Part shown: in pieces, positions 9,306 through 19,255 of the stretch
How the letters are laid out: each line of letters opens with the position of its first letter
How positions within the stretch are numbered: the first letter of the stretch is position 1
Assembly (NCBI GenBank): GCA_903772945.1
Contig: CAICTM010000135.1
Location: 45,675-109,674, forward strand
From: Seminavis robusta
Taxonomy: Eukaryota > Bacillariophyta > Bacillariophyceae > Naviculales > Naviculaceae
DNA length: 64,000 nucleotides
Direction: 5' to 3'
Notes under the pieces: model-generated
Told to the model about the DNA's origin: nothing
What the model saw: only the letters and a program-made list of their open reading frames with translations
Databases searched by the model: none
Position numbers and translations under genes: made by a program

Positions 9306-10664
9306 GTTGGGTGTTGGATCGATATGATCAAGTTTTTTCAAAATCAGTTTTGATCTGCCATCTCGGCTCCTTGCCCATCATCGGCACAGCGGAAAAACAG
9401 ATGGCAGCATCGTGTCGGGTGCAGCTCCAACTGCCCAAGCGTGGGAGACGATGGTTAAAATTACGTCATTGAGGCTCAAAAGTGGCTTAGTGGGGTTGTG
9501 TGGGGAACATTGACTGTGGTATCTCTGCTGCTAAATCATGCTGAGTAAGGGATTTCTACGTCAGGAGTGTCTCACCACGAATTCGCTTCAATTCTTCAAT
9601 AATATCGTACTATCTCACAATGGCACTGTCAGTGTACACAGCTGACGTGATTTGGAGCCTCGAGATCTACAAGTTCTTCAACGCATCTCAACTTGGATTT
9701 TAGCAAGCAGCTGGTACCTTCCAAAGTTCCCTTAAAGCCTTTGATTCTTTTTGCTCTTTGTGCTTTGCCAGCCACACAACAGATGCGCCACGGAGAAAGC
9801 GGTGTCAAAGGAGGAGTTTTAGGCCTTCAAGAAGATTGGTTCCTTTTCCGCAGCTGTCTCTGAACCAATGGTAGGCGTCCCCAGACGCCTGCGGGCACTA
9901 CTAAGGCCTGACGAACTCCTGACGCCCCCTGCTACAGTTTTCCCTTTGAGAAAAGCAAGCTTCCAAACTTAGCAAGCACCTCGAGATATCCATTTTGGCT
10001 TAGCTAGCCAACAGTTGTGTTCTAAAATTCTAGCTGGATAGTACCTTTAGAACAAATAATAGCTATCCAGCCAGCCAGCAGAAAGCTAATGAGCGGCATG
10101 GTTTGGCCGTTTGATTGGCTCTGGCGCGTTGCTTTGGCTGCGGTAATGTACTAGACACCAATTCCTTCTCCCTTCCCTCCTTTGGGGTAAATTGGATGGA
10201 AGAAAGCCTGTCTGTGCTGCATGCAGTCGGCCTATCTGGGATACCGGTACCCAGAGCCATCGCCTTTGCCTGCAACCTACCGGTACATGTTCCGAAGTGG
10301 AGGCGGGGTGCGATGATCATACCGCAGACCCATTACATGACCTGTAGCTAGTACGTACCTACCGGTATAGGCATACAGCTCAGCTGGGTTATATCCTGGA
10401 TCAACTGCCAAAGATCTTTTGACGCCCCCACAAACCAATCCAAAATCCACACGTTGTCCCTCTTCATCCATCGTCTATCTGTCAAGTCAGAGACAAGTAA
10501 GTTGTCAATCAATCACAAACATCGAGTCAAGTCGAGTCAGCCAGAACAGCCAGGCACAACAAAAAGAGGACTCAGAAGGTCGTTCAAGAACAGTAGCTAT
10601 AGTGTTCATTGCATATTGAAAGCCAAAGACTTGTTCACTTTTCAGAAAATCCAAAAGCAAGATC
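9306..10664. other. Intergenic, no gene seen
   Basis: No convincing coding region. The palindromes GATACCGGTACC (about 10239) and CTACCGGTA (about 10278 and 10358) cluster in the last 450 bases, which precede the plastid coiled-coil gene. Confidence 0.45.
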
Positions 10665-11732
10665 ATGATTTGTCATCGTCATCGTCATCATCAAAGTCCT
10701 TCCACGGCTGTTTTGGCCATTGTGTTTGGATTTGTGGTTACACGTGAGGTGGATGCCTTTATGGGACAATCCTCAACTTCTCTACTCAATGTGGTGTCTG
10801 GGAGCAGTCCTCTTCCGTGGTGTCTTGTCACTACTAGTAGTAGCCATTCCAGACGACAGTCCATCACACGGACCACCACAACCAGTGACCAGGAAGACAA
10901 TGACAATGACGATGGCGTTTTGGATGCCCACGAATTTGATCCAGTTCCTTCGTTCCTGAATGGCAGCCAAACTGGCCAAAACAACACCGACAACAACACC
11001 AACAACACATCAGCATTCACGGACCAGACCAACAACAACCAGTCCGACCCATTGATTGCCATGGCCAATCTGACGGACAAATTGGCAATGTTTACACGAC
11101 AATTTGAATACCAATTGTCACTGGCACACGACGATCGAGGAGCGTTGGATAGACGGCTGGAAGAATCACTGCAAGATCGACAAAAGCTGCAATCGCTGCT
11201 GACGCAACTACGGAATGACAAGGAGGCCGTGCACAAACAATTGGAATACACCAAGTTACGGCATCGACGAGAACGGAATCACACGAGATTGGCGCATGAA
11301 GCGGCATTGAATCAGACCAAACATCAGTACATCACACAACTGCAACAATGCCAGCTCGAATTGAATCAAACCAAACATTTGTACTCTACAGAATCCCAAC
11401 AACACCAAAAAGAAGCCAAACGATTGCAAAAACAAGCGTCGAGAGATCGCAAACGCCTCGACATGGAACAAGAACGTGTGTTGGCATTGCAACATACCGT
11501 GGACGAACAAGAGCACTATATACATCGGACATCGACGAGCACACGACATTTGTTGTGGCAATTGGGCAAATTGTTAGTGAGGCGATTCGAACGGCTCGTC
11601 GTTTACATTTTTCCCTGGGTGGTGCGGTTGATCCGATCCATCTATCACTTGTTGTTCTTTTGGAAAGATCAGGACGAACCAGAAGACGAAGTACTGTCGC
11701 AGGAACAACCGGTATCCGAGGAAGCCTCGTGA
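10665..11732 (+). CDS. Plastid-targeted coiled-coil protein, unknown function
   Basis: A 355-residue protein with a signal peptide (TAVLAIVFGFVV core) ending at VDA, directly followed by Phe. Phe after the signal-peptidase site is the hallmark of plastid import in diatoms, so I infer plastid targeting. A polar Asn/Thr/Asp-rich linker (about 70-125) follows, then a long coiled coil (about 130-290) rich in Gln, Arg, Lys and Leu, containing two related segments, LNQTKHQYITQLQQCQLE and LNQTKHLYSTESQQHQKE. Near the end a hydrophobic stretch (RLVVYIFPWVVRLIRSIYHLLFF, 23 residues with basic residues inside) could be a membrane anchor or amphipathic helix, followed by an acidic tail. No enzymatic domain is visible. 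It may be a structural or tethering protein of a plastid membrane; this is inference. Confidence 0.75.
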   Translation: MICHRHRHHQSPSTAVLAIVFGFVVTREVDAFMGQSSTSLLNVVSGSSPLPWCLVTTSSSHSRRQSITRTTTTSDQEDNDNDDGVLDAHEFDPVPSFLNGSQTGQNNTDNNTNNTSAFTDQTNNNQSDPLIAMANLTDKLAMFTRQFEYQLSLAHDDRGALDRRLEESLQDRQKLQSLLTQLRNDKEAVHKQLEYTKLRHRRERNHTRLAHEAALNQTKHQYITQLQQCQLELNQTKHLYSTESQQHQKEAKRLQKQASRDRKRLDMEQERVLALQHTVDEQEHYIHRTSTSTRHLLWQLGKLLVRRFERLVVYIFPWVVRLIRSIYHLLFFWKDQDEPEDEVLSQEQPVSEEAS

Positions 11733-12244
11733 GAATCTTGGGAACATGTCGCACAATCGCAGCAACAGTATGCTGCTGTTCTTGCGGCGTGTAACTTACT
11801 TCTTGCTACAGTATGATAGATTCAATTCCGTAGTGGTGGTAGTGTTGTGAAAAGAGTTACTGTAGTCGTTCAGCCAGCTATCATTTATTTGAAAACAAAA
11901 TGCATCCGTGTACAGTAAGAAAGATCTACTAGCTAGTATCGTGTCGCAAGCTAGGCCCGGGAGTTTGCTTGATTGCCTCAAAGGAGCTGAAACAACCGTA
12001 CGATCGCCCGCGCCTGTGTGCGCGGTGATTGATTCATTCTAATTTGGTTGATCTTTGACGGTTGCTGTTTCGAGGCTGCAACAATCTTGCTACCGTACGG
12101 TAGAATGCAAGGCTTCGAATGACGAGTCGACTCCTTCCTGTGAACAGAACGGCTTGTGCAGTTCGTCAGTTCGGAAATTAGGTAGATCTAAGACACGCAA
12201 GAATACTGTTACATTTTTAAAAAAATTATCCCTTCTTTTATCTT
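11733..12244. other. Intergenic, no gene seen
   Basis: The space between two convergent genes, so it should hold both 3' ends. CTACCGTACGGTAG at about 12090 is one of the recurrent palindromes. Confidence 0.45.
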
Positions 12245-13357
12245 TTACAAGGCCGACGTTGATGACGAAAAAGACTCTTGGTGTTGTTGTTGTTGCACCT
12301 GTACTTGTTGTTGTTGTTGTTGTTGTTGTTGCAACCGTGGCTGTGATGATGGTTTCTTTTTCGGTTGTTTCTTGGCAGCAACAACGAAGACTTGTCGACA
12401 ACAAGGACACGAATGTTGTTTGCGTCGGCGTGCGGCAAACCAATCGAGAAGACAATCCAAATGAAAGGAATGACAGCATTGGGGATTGGTAGACCATACA
12501 ACGGATTGGGAAGGTTCGTAATTGTGCAGACAAATGGCACACAGCCCATAGACTGTGCGAGTAGTAGTACATGTAGTAGTAGTAGTATTGTCCACCATAC
12601 ATCCTGGAGGCGGTATCCTCCAAGAATCAACACTCCTAGACGTGGCAGCTACTTTTTGTGGATTGTTGTCCGGTTTCACTACAATGGTGGTTTTGGCATG
12701 TTCTGAAGGTTCGCCAATCACTTTATCTTCTTCTCTTAGCGTCTATTATAGTAGTGAAAAATGGAACATGAAAAGAGTGAGACAATTGATGATTGATTCC
12801 CAAAGAAATCCCCACATTATCAACGTGTTTTTCGTACGTACCATGGTATACTGTGCCAACCGGTGTTTCCATCTCCGCCGTCGCTTCTTCATACAATACA
12901 GATCGTAATGTTCTTTTTTGAAGCGTTCGTTCCTCCAGGTCCGAATCCACGAAAACAAATAGAGAATGGCGGGAACCACCAACCCCAACAACGTCGACAT
13001 AAACCAGGCAATGGCCGCCGTCCAATGACGACCCGGATCCGTCTCGGCGGCACCTTTCAACAGTGCATTCCAGCAAATCAACGACAGACTCTTGTCAGTT
13101 TCGATTTGTTGTTGCATCATATTACCGATCGAACAGGTATTCGAAGAAGCGCCAGCTGCCATGACACTGCACACGCCATTACTATTGTTCGTCGGATGCG
13201 TTTCTCCCCAAATGGTACTCAAAACAACATAAATCGATGTCAGTGGCGTCACACTAAAGGACATGAAAAAGAAGGACAACCATCGCAAGTGATGCAGATT
13301 CACATGCATCGATGCTTCCAGGATATCTGTAAATGTAGGAATGCGTATGCGTGCCAT
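12245..13357 (-). CDS. Membrane RING-H2 E3 ubiquitin ligase, two exons
   Basis: Two frames join through an intron. Exon 1 runs from the ATG at 13357 to 12842 (172 codons); the intron is 12841-12743 (99 bp, donor GTACGT, acceptor ATAATAG); exon 2 is 12742-12245. The join is in phase and gives 337 residues. The N-terminal half has two hydrophobic segments (around LRWLSFFFMSFSVTPLTSIY and TAAIAWFMSTLLGLVVPAIL) and a Cys-containing loop between them, followed by a strongly basic stretch (KKRRRRWKHR). Exon 2 carries a RING-H2 finger: C-A-I-C, then C-x-H-x2-H-x2-C (QCCHSFHLDC), then C-P-C-C, which has all eight zinc ligands. A Lys-rich stretch and a poly-Gln tail follow. Expected role: membrane-anchored ubiquitin transfer; the target is unknown. 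GTG at 12721 would be a false start for the second exon. Confidence 0.8.
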
Positions 13358-15442
13358 GGTTGTACTGTTTGCACTAGTAGCTAGCTAGCCAGGAGGCAAT
13401 CACCTATGATAGAAGAGTGCGACGTCAAGACAACCCAAGCAAGAAGTTAGTGAGTTCTTGTGGAGTGGAACAAGAACATCAACAGCGATAACATCAATCA
13501 ACCTGTGAGCACCAGCTAAATAGATCTACTATGCCCACCGGCACAATTCAAAACGGACGCCAACGATTGCATTCATTCAAACGTTGTGTTTGGTTGTTTG
13601 AGGAGCCAATCAAAAATAAATAGACAACGTGGAGCTTCTCTCAAAACTCGTTGGAAAGATTTAAAGGTCCCTTGTCCATAAATAGTTTTGCGTCAACTCC
13701 TCCTATTATTTCGCAACACAGCGAGAACTTGGAAAGACTTAAAGTCGACTTGTCCATCGGAGATGTGTTATTGGGTGACTTTAACCCTATATTTACCTCA
13801 ACTACTCTCCTAAAACTGGCCTTCGGCATGAAGTTTCGTCAAGCATTGGCCGAATTGGCGGCCATTCGTCGAGAGCTTTCAAGGTCCTACAGCTGCTTCG
13901 GCTACCGGTACCGCTAGCTAGAGTAGGCACAGAAGTTGGTCAGTGCATTCACATGCTTCCAAAATAGGGCAGGGTAGTGGCGTCGAGGTCAAGGGATTCG
14001 ATTCGATTCGATTCGTTTCAAGATTGATTCTCATCACAGCCCTAATAACCCGACAAGCCTCCCAATTGACGAGCGACAAGGCCTACTACAAACTACCTAC
14101 GATAGTGGCTAGCGCCACAGTGTTTGTACAGGGCAGGGCAGGGTGGTCTGGTACATACATGTACCAGTAGCGACGATCGGGTCTCTAGCTAGGTACCTGG
14201 TCCTAGCTCGGATACGCGGAAGCACTTTGACAGGGCGGGGGTGCGTGCAATATCTTCATTTGCCGCCACTGCAGCAAGTGGTGCGCCGCCACCCCAGCCA
14301 ATCCACTCGACAAGCAGCGCTAGTACCGTACGGTACGGCGGTCCGCCCTTACGGTGTGGCTGGCACAAGCTCATGAGATGGTGGCTTATTGTAAGGCAAG
14401 CAAAGCCCAGAAACTCCCCAAAGCGATTTGAGAGAATGATGCAGAGGACATCGGAGGGTTGTCATCATCTCCTTCGGAGTCGCTCGCACCTGAGAGCCTG
14501 AGAGGACACCTGAAGCATGAAGAAAGCAACTGAGGACAACATTAAAAAAGCAGGTCTCACGATAAATTAATTGTCCTCTACTGGCTAGCGAGAAAGTAAG
14601 CTTCTTGTGCGACAATACTACTATGATAGCCAGAACTTTGCCCATACCGGTAGAGATGGAGCCGCCCGGTTGTAGCGGGGGCTGTCTACCGTGCCGTATA
14701 GTCCTGTTACTAGAATCGAGGCGAAGATTGATCCTACCGGTGCTCGGCGTCGAGCCAAACAGAGCACCTAAAGGGAACAACTCAACGAAGAAGCAAACAA
14801 AACCCATAGCTATGGGCATCGACTCTCGCGGGGCTGCGGATCAGCGGGGCTTCTCTCGTCTCTTGTTACGGTCCATCGGGACGACTCAGGTGCATCCAAG
14901 AATAGTAGCAACACAGTTACTCCCACATGTTTCTTAGAAGAAGTAACCCTTGCTGCCTGCCTTTCTCGTATTGGGAAGGAAAGAAACAACTCGGAAGACG
15001 ACCGACCAGCTGTTGAAGTCCTGAGAAACACTGAAAAATCATGGCCCTTGCAATCTGTTAGATGCTGACCACTGTAAGTGAAGTGGTTTTGTTCCATGGT
15101 ATCTTTCCAACAACCTTCGAAACCAGCATGTTCAATTATTTACCTAAGATATCCTTCATCCTTTGGTAGACAAGACTTCTAAAGATCCTGTCCGTTGCTC
15201 TGCCATGTGGGAAATCCCGGAGCGCAGGAATTTTGAGTATCGTAGATTTTAGGCCACAAAGCACGCCATCCCGCACGGATGTCCCACAACCTCTTCTCGT
15301 CATTCTTCCCACCACAAAACTTTGGCTCGTTGCAGAGTTCGACAAAATTACCAAACTGTCATAAACAGACAAGCCGAGAGAAGAATTCGCTTCCTCATCA
15401 AGCAAGTCAACAACAAAAACAAGACGAGTGCTTTTGCTGAAG
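13358..15442. other. Intergenic, no gene seen
   Basis: Two kilobases with many short open frames on both strands but none with recognisable features. The first 250 bases should contain the promoter of the RING-H2 gene; a CCAAT element lies near 13602. Palindromes are dense: GCTACCGGTACCGCTAGC (about 13901), TACCGTACGGTACGG (about 14322), TACCGGT (about 14645 and 14737). Confidence 0.45.
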
Positions 15443-16573
15443 ATGGTGTCTTATTCAAATCTGTGTTTGCTCTTGGCGGCAACGCCAGCGATGGGAGCAT
15501 CACTTCGAAAACTCCAGAACAGCAGTTTTGTCCCGTTGTGCGAAGGTGATCAGCTTGTTGCCGTTGCCAATGGCTGCTTGGACGCTACAGAATGCCAACA
15601 GGCTGTAGAGCAAATGGGATTGAAGCTCGGAAACCCAGAATTTCCGTTCGCAGGCCCCTGGGCCGACAAGGGATGCTACTTCTATCCCCCTGACCACCCT
15701 CTTTACCCCAACGAGGCGTACTATGGAGCCCAAGGCACCTGTTCCGAGCTGCGAATGAAACCAGAAGCCGGAGCTGAACGAGTGAGCTGTGATGGAACCA
15801 CCTCTCCCCCCTTTGATCCTACGCTATGCCCAGGAGAACTTTGCGTCACCGTGGACGGTTGCCGTGAAGCTGCTCTTGCAATGGGTTTGGAGCTCGGCAA
15901 TCGCGAATATTCATTTGAAGGCGAATACCAAATCAAAGGATGCCACTATTTCTCTGCTACAGACCTAGAGTACCCCAACCAAGCGTACTGGGGAACTGGA
16001 GCCAGTATTTGCGGCCAGCTCCGTGCGGAACCCACTGATGGATCGATTCGTCTTGGATGTGCGGCAGAGGAGGAGGCAGTTGAAGAGTCGGAGCCCGAGC
16101 AAGAACCAGAGCCGGAGCCACAACCAGAGCCCGAGCAGGAGGAAGAAGAGGAAGTGGAAGAGCCCGAGCCGGAGGAAGAAGAAGAAGTGGAAGAGCCCGA
16201 GCCAGAGGAAGAGGAGGAAGTTGAAGAGCCGGCCCCCGAGCCCGAGGAAGAACCAGAGGAAGAGGAAGAACCCGAAGAGCAACCAGGACAAGGACAAGGA
16301 CCCGGCCAAGGTCCAGGACAGGGACAAGGCCCAGGACAAGGAGCAAAGCCAGGTCCCAATGATGAGGACGAGGAGATTGACACGGAGTTCCCACCTGTGT
16401 TGGGAAACGCAACAATTGACGACGTCAACGCCACGGAGACTTTCGGAAACGAAACTGAGCCACCACGGGGCCAGCCCGTTATTGCAGCGCTTGAGACTAC
16501 CAGCGCTGCACCGGTCAAGAGTGTCGTGACTGGTTTTGTTCTTGCAGTCTTCACAGCCATTTCCTTCTTGTAA
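15443..16573 (+). CDS. Secreted GPI-type protein with two KGC repeats and an acidic stalk
   Basis: The start is the ATG at 15443 (the frame extends five codons upstream without ATG), giving 376 residues. A signal peptide (NLCLLLAATPAMGA) is followed by two copies of a roughly 80-residue module. Each has a Cys-led helix with MGL-x-LGN, then an aromatic stretch ending K-G-C-x-Y/F, then Y/P-N-x-A-Y-x-G and two more Cys. The modules span about 30-100 and 125-200. Next comes a 75-residue Glu/Pro stalk built of near-identical EEEEEVEEPEP units and a GQGPGQGPGQG tract. The end has N-glycosylation sites and a hydrophobic GPI-like tail (VVTGFVLAVFTAISFL). Diatoms have many proteins with this KGC module; I know no established function. 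Likely a wall or surface protein. Confidence 0.75.
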   Translation: MVSYSNLCLLLAATPAMGASLRKLQNSSFVPLCEGDQLVAVANGCLDATECQQAVEQMGLKLGNPEFPFAGPWADKGCYFYPPDHPLYPNEAYYGAQGTCSELRMKPEAGAERVSCDGTTSPPFDPTLCPGELCVTVDGCREAALAMGLELGNREYSFEGEYQIKGCHYFSATDLEYPNQAYWGTGASICGQLRAEPTDGSIRLGCAAEEEAVEESEPEQEPEPEPQPEPEQEEEEEVEEPEPEEEEEVEEPEPEEEEEVEEPAPEPEEEPEEEEEPEEQPGQGQGPGQGPGQGQGPGQGAKPGPNDEDEEIDTEFPPVLGNATIDDVNATETFGNETEPPRGQPVIAALETTSAAPVKSVVTGFVLAVFTAISFL

Positions 16574-17087
16574 TTGTGTCAATCTACCAGCTTGGCCAAT
16601 AGAGTTTCTGGGCGGCTACCCTAATATTTTGTTGTTGATAACAGTACGAGCTTCATGTTTTATCTAGTTATGATTAGGTTTTGCTTGTACACAGGGTTTC
16701 TCGCTGCGCTAGCTAGTAACCACTTCGCCCTTGCTCCCACCATCGCATTTGAGACCCTGGTTGGCAGTGGTCCACATTGTGCAAGACATCAATGGTTGGG
16801 AGAGCAGTGACACCAGCGAGAACGGCCAGACGCACGAGACCCCAAGCCAATGGCAACCGCATGAGCTACACTGAGTTGTTCTTAGCTCCCATGCAGGTAG
16901 GGCGAGAATAAGGCAGAGCCTGCTCTCAACAAGGAGGCAGCGGTAATAGTTACGGCAAGTTGAGTCATAAACGTGATTTTGCAATAGCTAGTTTTGCCCC
17001 AGCGACGGTCAGTTTCCCCATTTTCTTCCCCTGCACTGATACAGCAGTTTCGGTGACGCTTCAGTATACCAAAGCAGTTGATTCGAT
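16574..17087. other. Intergenic, no gene seen
   Basis: Space between two convergent genes. I see no further gene or clear terminator signal. Confidence 0.45.
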
Positions 17088-18923
17088 TCAAATGGGAGCC
17101 AATAACTCCCGAACATAGATTCTGTCATGGTATCCAGTGGACTCCTGTACAACAGCTGATGGACTGATGCAGGTTGTCTCCTCATTGTCAGAGTCTTCAT
17201 CAAAAACAACAATGCCTTCATCCGAAATCTGCAAGTCTTCACTATCTTCAGAGGAGTATCCATGCTCGTCCATGTGGCTCTCATTGTCAGCATCAGAGCT
17301 GCTGGTGCAATCACTGACAGTCTCCTCTTCCGAGTAATCATCTTCCGAGTAATCGTCTCCGTCGTCATCGTCATCATCATCGTCGTCATTGTCATCGTCA
17401 TCATCGCTAGCGTCGCTGTTTTCATCCAGGTCTTCCAATTCCGAATCGTCAACTTCAAAATCAACGTGATTCTCCAGATCCGAATCATCAGCATCGGAGG
17501 AGACCTCGTCGTCAATGTATTCCTCATCAGACGAATCCTCGTCAGACGAAACCTTGCCTCCAGATGTGTGTGTGGCATCGGTTTCCGTGGAAATAAGTTT
17601 ATGTTGTCGTGTCTCTCCAATGACGGATGCCGAGCCTTTCGGTTCTTCTTCCAATGCATCAAAGAATAGCAACCCATCCACCAAAATTTGACCAGCATTG
17701 CTTCCATCTACGATGTTTCCCTCATAGGGAGCTGTGTCGTCTGTAGTTTGTGATGGTGCCTTCTTTCGTTCAAAGCTATACTTGGATTCTGCCTTGGCAA
17801 GTTCCTTTAGCAAAAGCTGAAACGATTTCTCGTGAGACGTTTCATCATTGTCAGTCTCGACATGCCATTCCAAACCATACACCTTGTGTGCAATCCCCAA
17901 TCCCTTGGCTGCATGCTCTACTTGGCCGGGGACAATGGTGTGAACGATTTCATTCTGCTCCTCGCAAACTGCACATGCATGTGGACGTGCTGAGCGGTAT
18001 GATGGAGGTGGGACATCCCGCATGGTTTGCACTCCGTGCAGATTCTGTCGGGCGCCAGGATCATTTTGGATTTCATCGTGCACGAGACGAACACATCCAG
18101 GCCATAGGAGCATAATGATCAGCTGTACCAGTTGTGCCCAAACCAAATCAAACATAGCATTGTCCATTTTTGTGATGCCGGCCGCGTATGCCAATCGACG
18201 GACAATTTGGAAGCGCTTGGTCTCGTCAAAGTTCACCCCAGAGTCAATTGCAGCTTTCACAGCTGGAAGGGGTGACAAACCAAGGAGCTTGAGTCCCGGA
18301 TATATAGTTCCTGAAGTCTTGACATCCCCAGTGGTAAATAGGAAGCTATGCAACTGATCTTGAGCCTGAAAATCCACCAATGACACGGATGGATACTGAC
18401 TAGGGTCGTGCCGAGTGCGATGAAATGCCATGGTTCTGGCTCTCTCGAGCTGTGAAATCAAACAGCTTTCCACAAGATTCATGAGGACGGCTGATGTATC
18501 TCCTCGCAATGGGAACTTGTGACTGCAACCAACCAGTTGGTTCCCAGTCGGGTTGTTCCACATCGGTTCATTCCCACCGTGAAGTGGTATGAGCACATGA
18601 AGGGATTGCTCCGCCAGCCGCTTCCATTCGACGACGGACATGACGCCACGAAGAATAGAGCAGCTTTTTGAACCTCTCTGCCAACGGTGACACTGATCAA
18701 GGGCTCGTACCACCAATACTTTGTCTCTATTTGTTGTTGGCCAGCACTCCTGCTGATTTTGATATTTGGGCTTGCACTCTTTGCAGTTTCGCCATAAGGA
18801 ATCAGAATGATCTTGGAGAACACGCTGCAGGGCTATGCATGTCTTTTCACAAGCAAGAAAACCCCCGGCATCGCTCACAAACGATAGAATGTGCTTCAAG
18901 ACTGCGTCTGGTACCTTGTCCAT
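17088..18923 (-). CDS. F-box protein with a histone-fold-like segment and acidic tail
   Basis: A 611-residue protein. The start resembles an F-box (MDKVPDAVLKHILSFVSD, then a Cys-rich helix and SLWR, residues 1-45), suggesting a substrate adaptor of SCF ubiquitin ligases. Around 90-110 there is a basic/hydrophobic VEWKRLAEQ helix, and at about 138-180 VLMNLVESCLISQLERA, then MAFHRTRH, a short loop and SVSLVDF. The spacing of these elements resembles the alpha2-loop-alpha3 core of histone folds (a VL..L.E helix, H..R, then V...D). A C-x2-C with later His (HACAVCEEQNEIVH) could bind zinc. The last third is a very acidic, Ser-rich tail with a run of more than ten Asp (about 455-590). The F-box call is fair; the histone-fold call is my pattern reading. 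Nuclear location is plausible. The Asp run produces spurious frames on the other strand. Confidence 0.8.
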   Translation of the reverse strand: MDKVPDAVLKHILSFVSDAGGFLACEKTCIALQRVLQDHSDSLWRNCKECKPKYQNQQECWPTTNRDKVLVVRALDQCHRWQRGSKSCSILRGVMSVVEWKRLAEQSLHVLIPLHGGNEPMWNNPTGNQLVGCSHKFPLRGDTSAVLMNLVESCLISQLERARTMAFHRTRHDPSQYPSVSLVDFQAQDQLHSFLFTTGDVKTSGTIYPGLKLLGLSPLPAVKAAIDSGVNFDETKRFQIVRRLAYAAGITKMDNAMFDLVWAQLVQLIIMLLWPGCVRLVHDEIQNDPGARQNLHGVQTMRDVPPPSYRSARPHACAVCEEQNEIVHTIVPGQVEHAAKGLGIAHKVYGLEWHVETDNDETSHEKSFQLLLKELAKAESKYSFERKKAPSQTTDDTAPYEGNIVDGSNAGQILVDGLLFFDALEEEPKGSASVIGETRQHKLISTETDATHTSGGKVSSDEDSSDEEYIDDEVSSDADDSDLENHVDFEVDDSELEDLDENSDASDDDDDNDDDDDDDDDGDDYSEDDYSEEETVSDCTSSSDADNESHMDEHGYSSEDSEDLQISDEGIVVFDEDSDNEETTCISPSAVVQESTGYHDRIYVRELLAPI

Positions 18924-19255
18924 CTTGCATGTCGATCAGAATTGTTGGAGAAAGAAGAAACTATTCGAAAGCTTTGAAAGGGTTAGTCGTCCACTAAAAA
19001 ACAATGCTGGTCGCCGTGTCGCCCTCACACTCAACGCCGCGTTGTGTGTGTGTTGTCTCTCTCCGCTCTCAGAGCATTGAAAGCTGCAGAGCTGCAAACT
19101 GATCCTGGAAACGAATGTGTTTACTTGGCGTTATCGGTGCCTTCCCTAAGCTCTTACCAGTACGGGCATGGTGACAGGATGAGCTCTCAGTATTTCCTTT
19201 TTTTTTAATCAAGAAGCTGGAAGATTATCCATAGTTTAGCTACGTACGGTAAATC
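18924..19255. other. Intergenic, promoter side of the F-box gene
   Basis: About 330 bases between the F-box gene start and the 3' end of the ankyrin gene on the same strand. A T-run (about 19199-19206) is present; no other feature seen. Confidence 0.4.

Noticed and set aside
12055-12492. Plus-strand frame with a Val-rich stretch
   Set aside because: It is antisense to the poly-Gln coding tail of the RING gene; the Val run is an artefact of GTT repeats.
15946-16582. Minus-strand frames of about 200 residues
   Set aside because: Shadows of the Glu/Pro stalk of the secreted protein; the composition is pure low complexity.
17137-17707. Frames overlapping the acidic tail of the F-box protein
   Set aside because: They arise from GAT/GAC codon runs; no independent start or feature.
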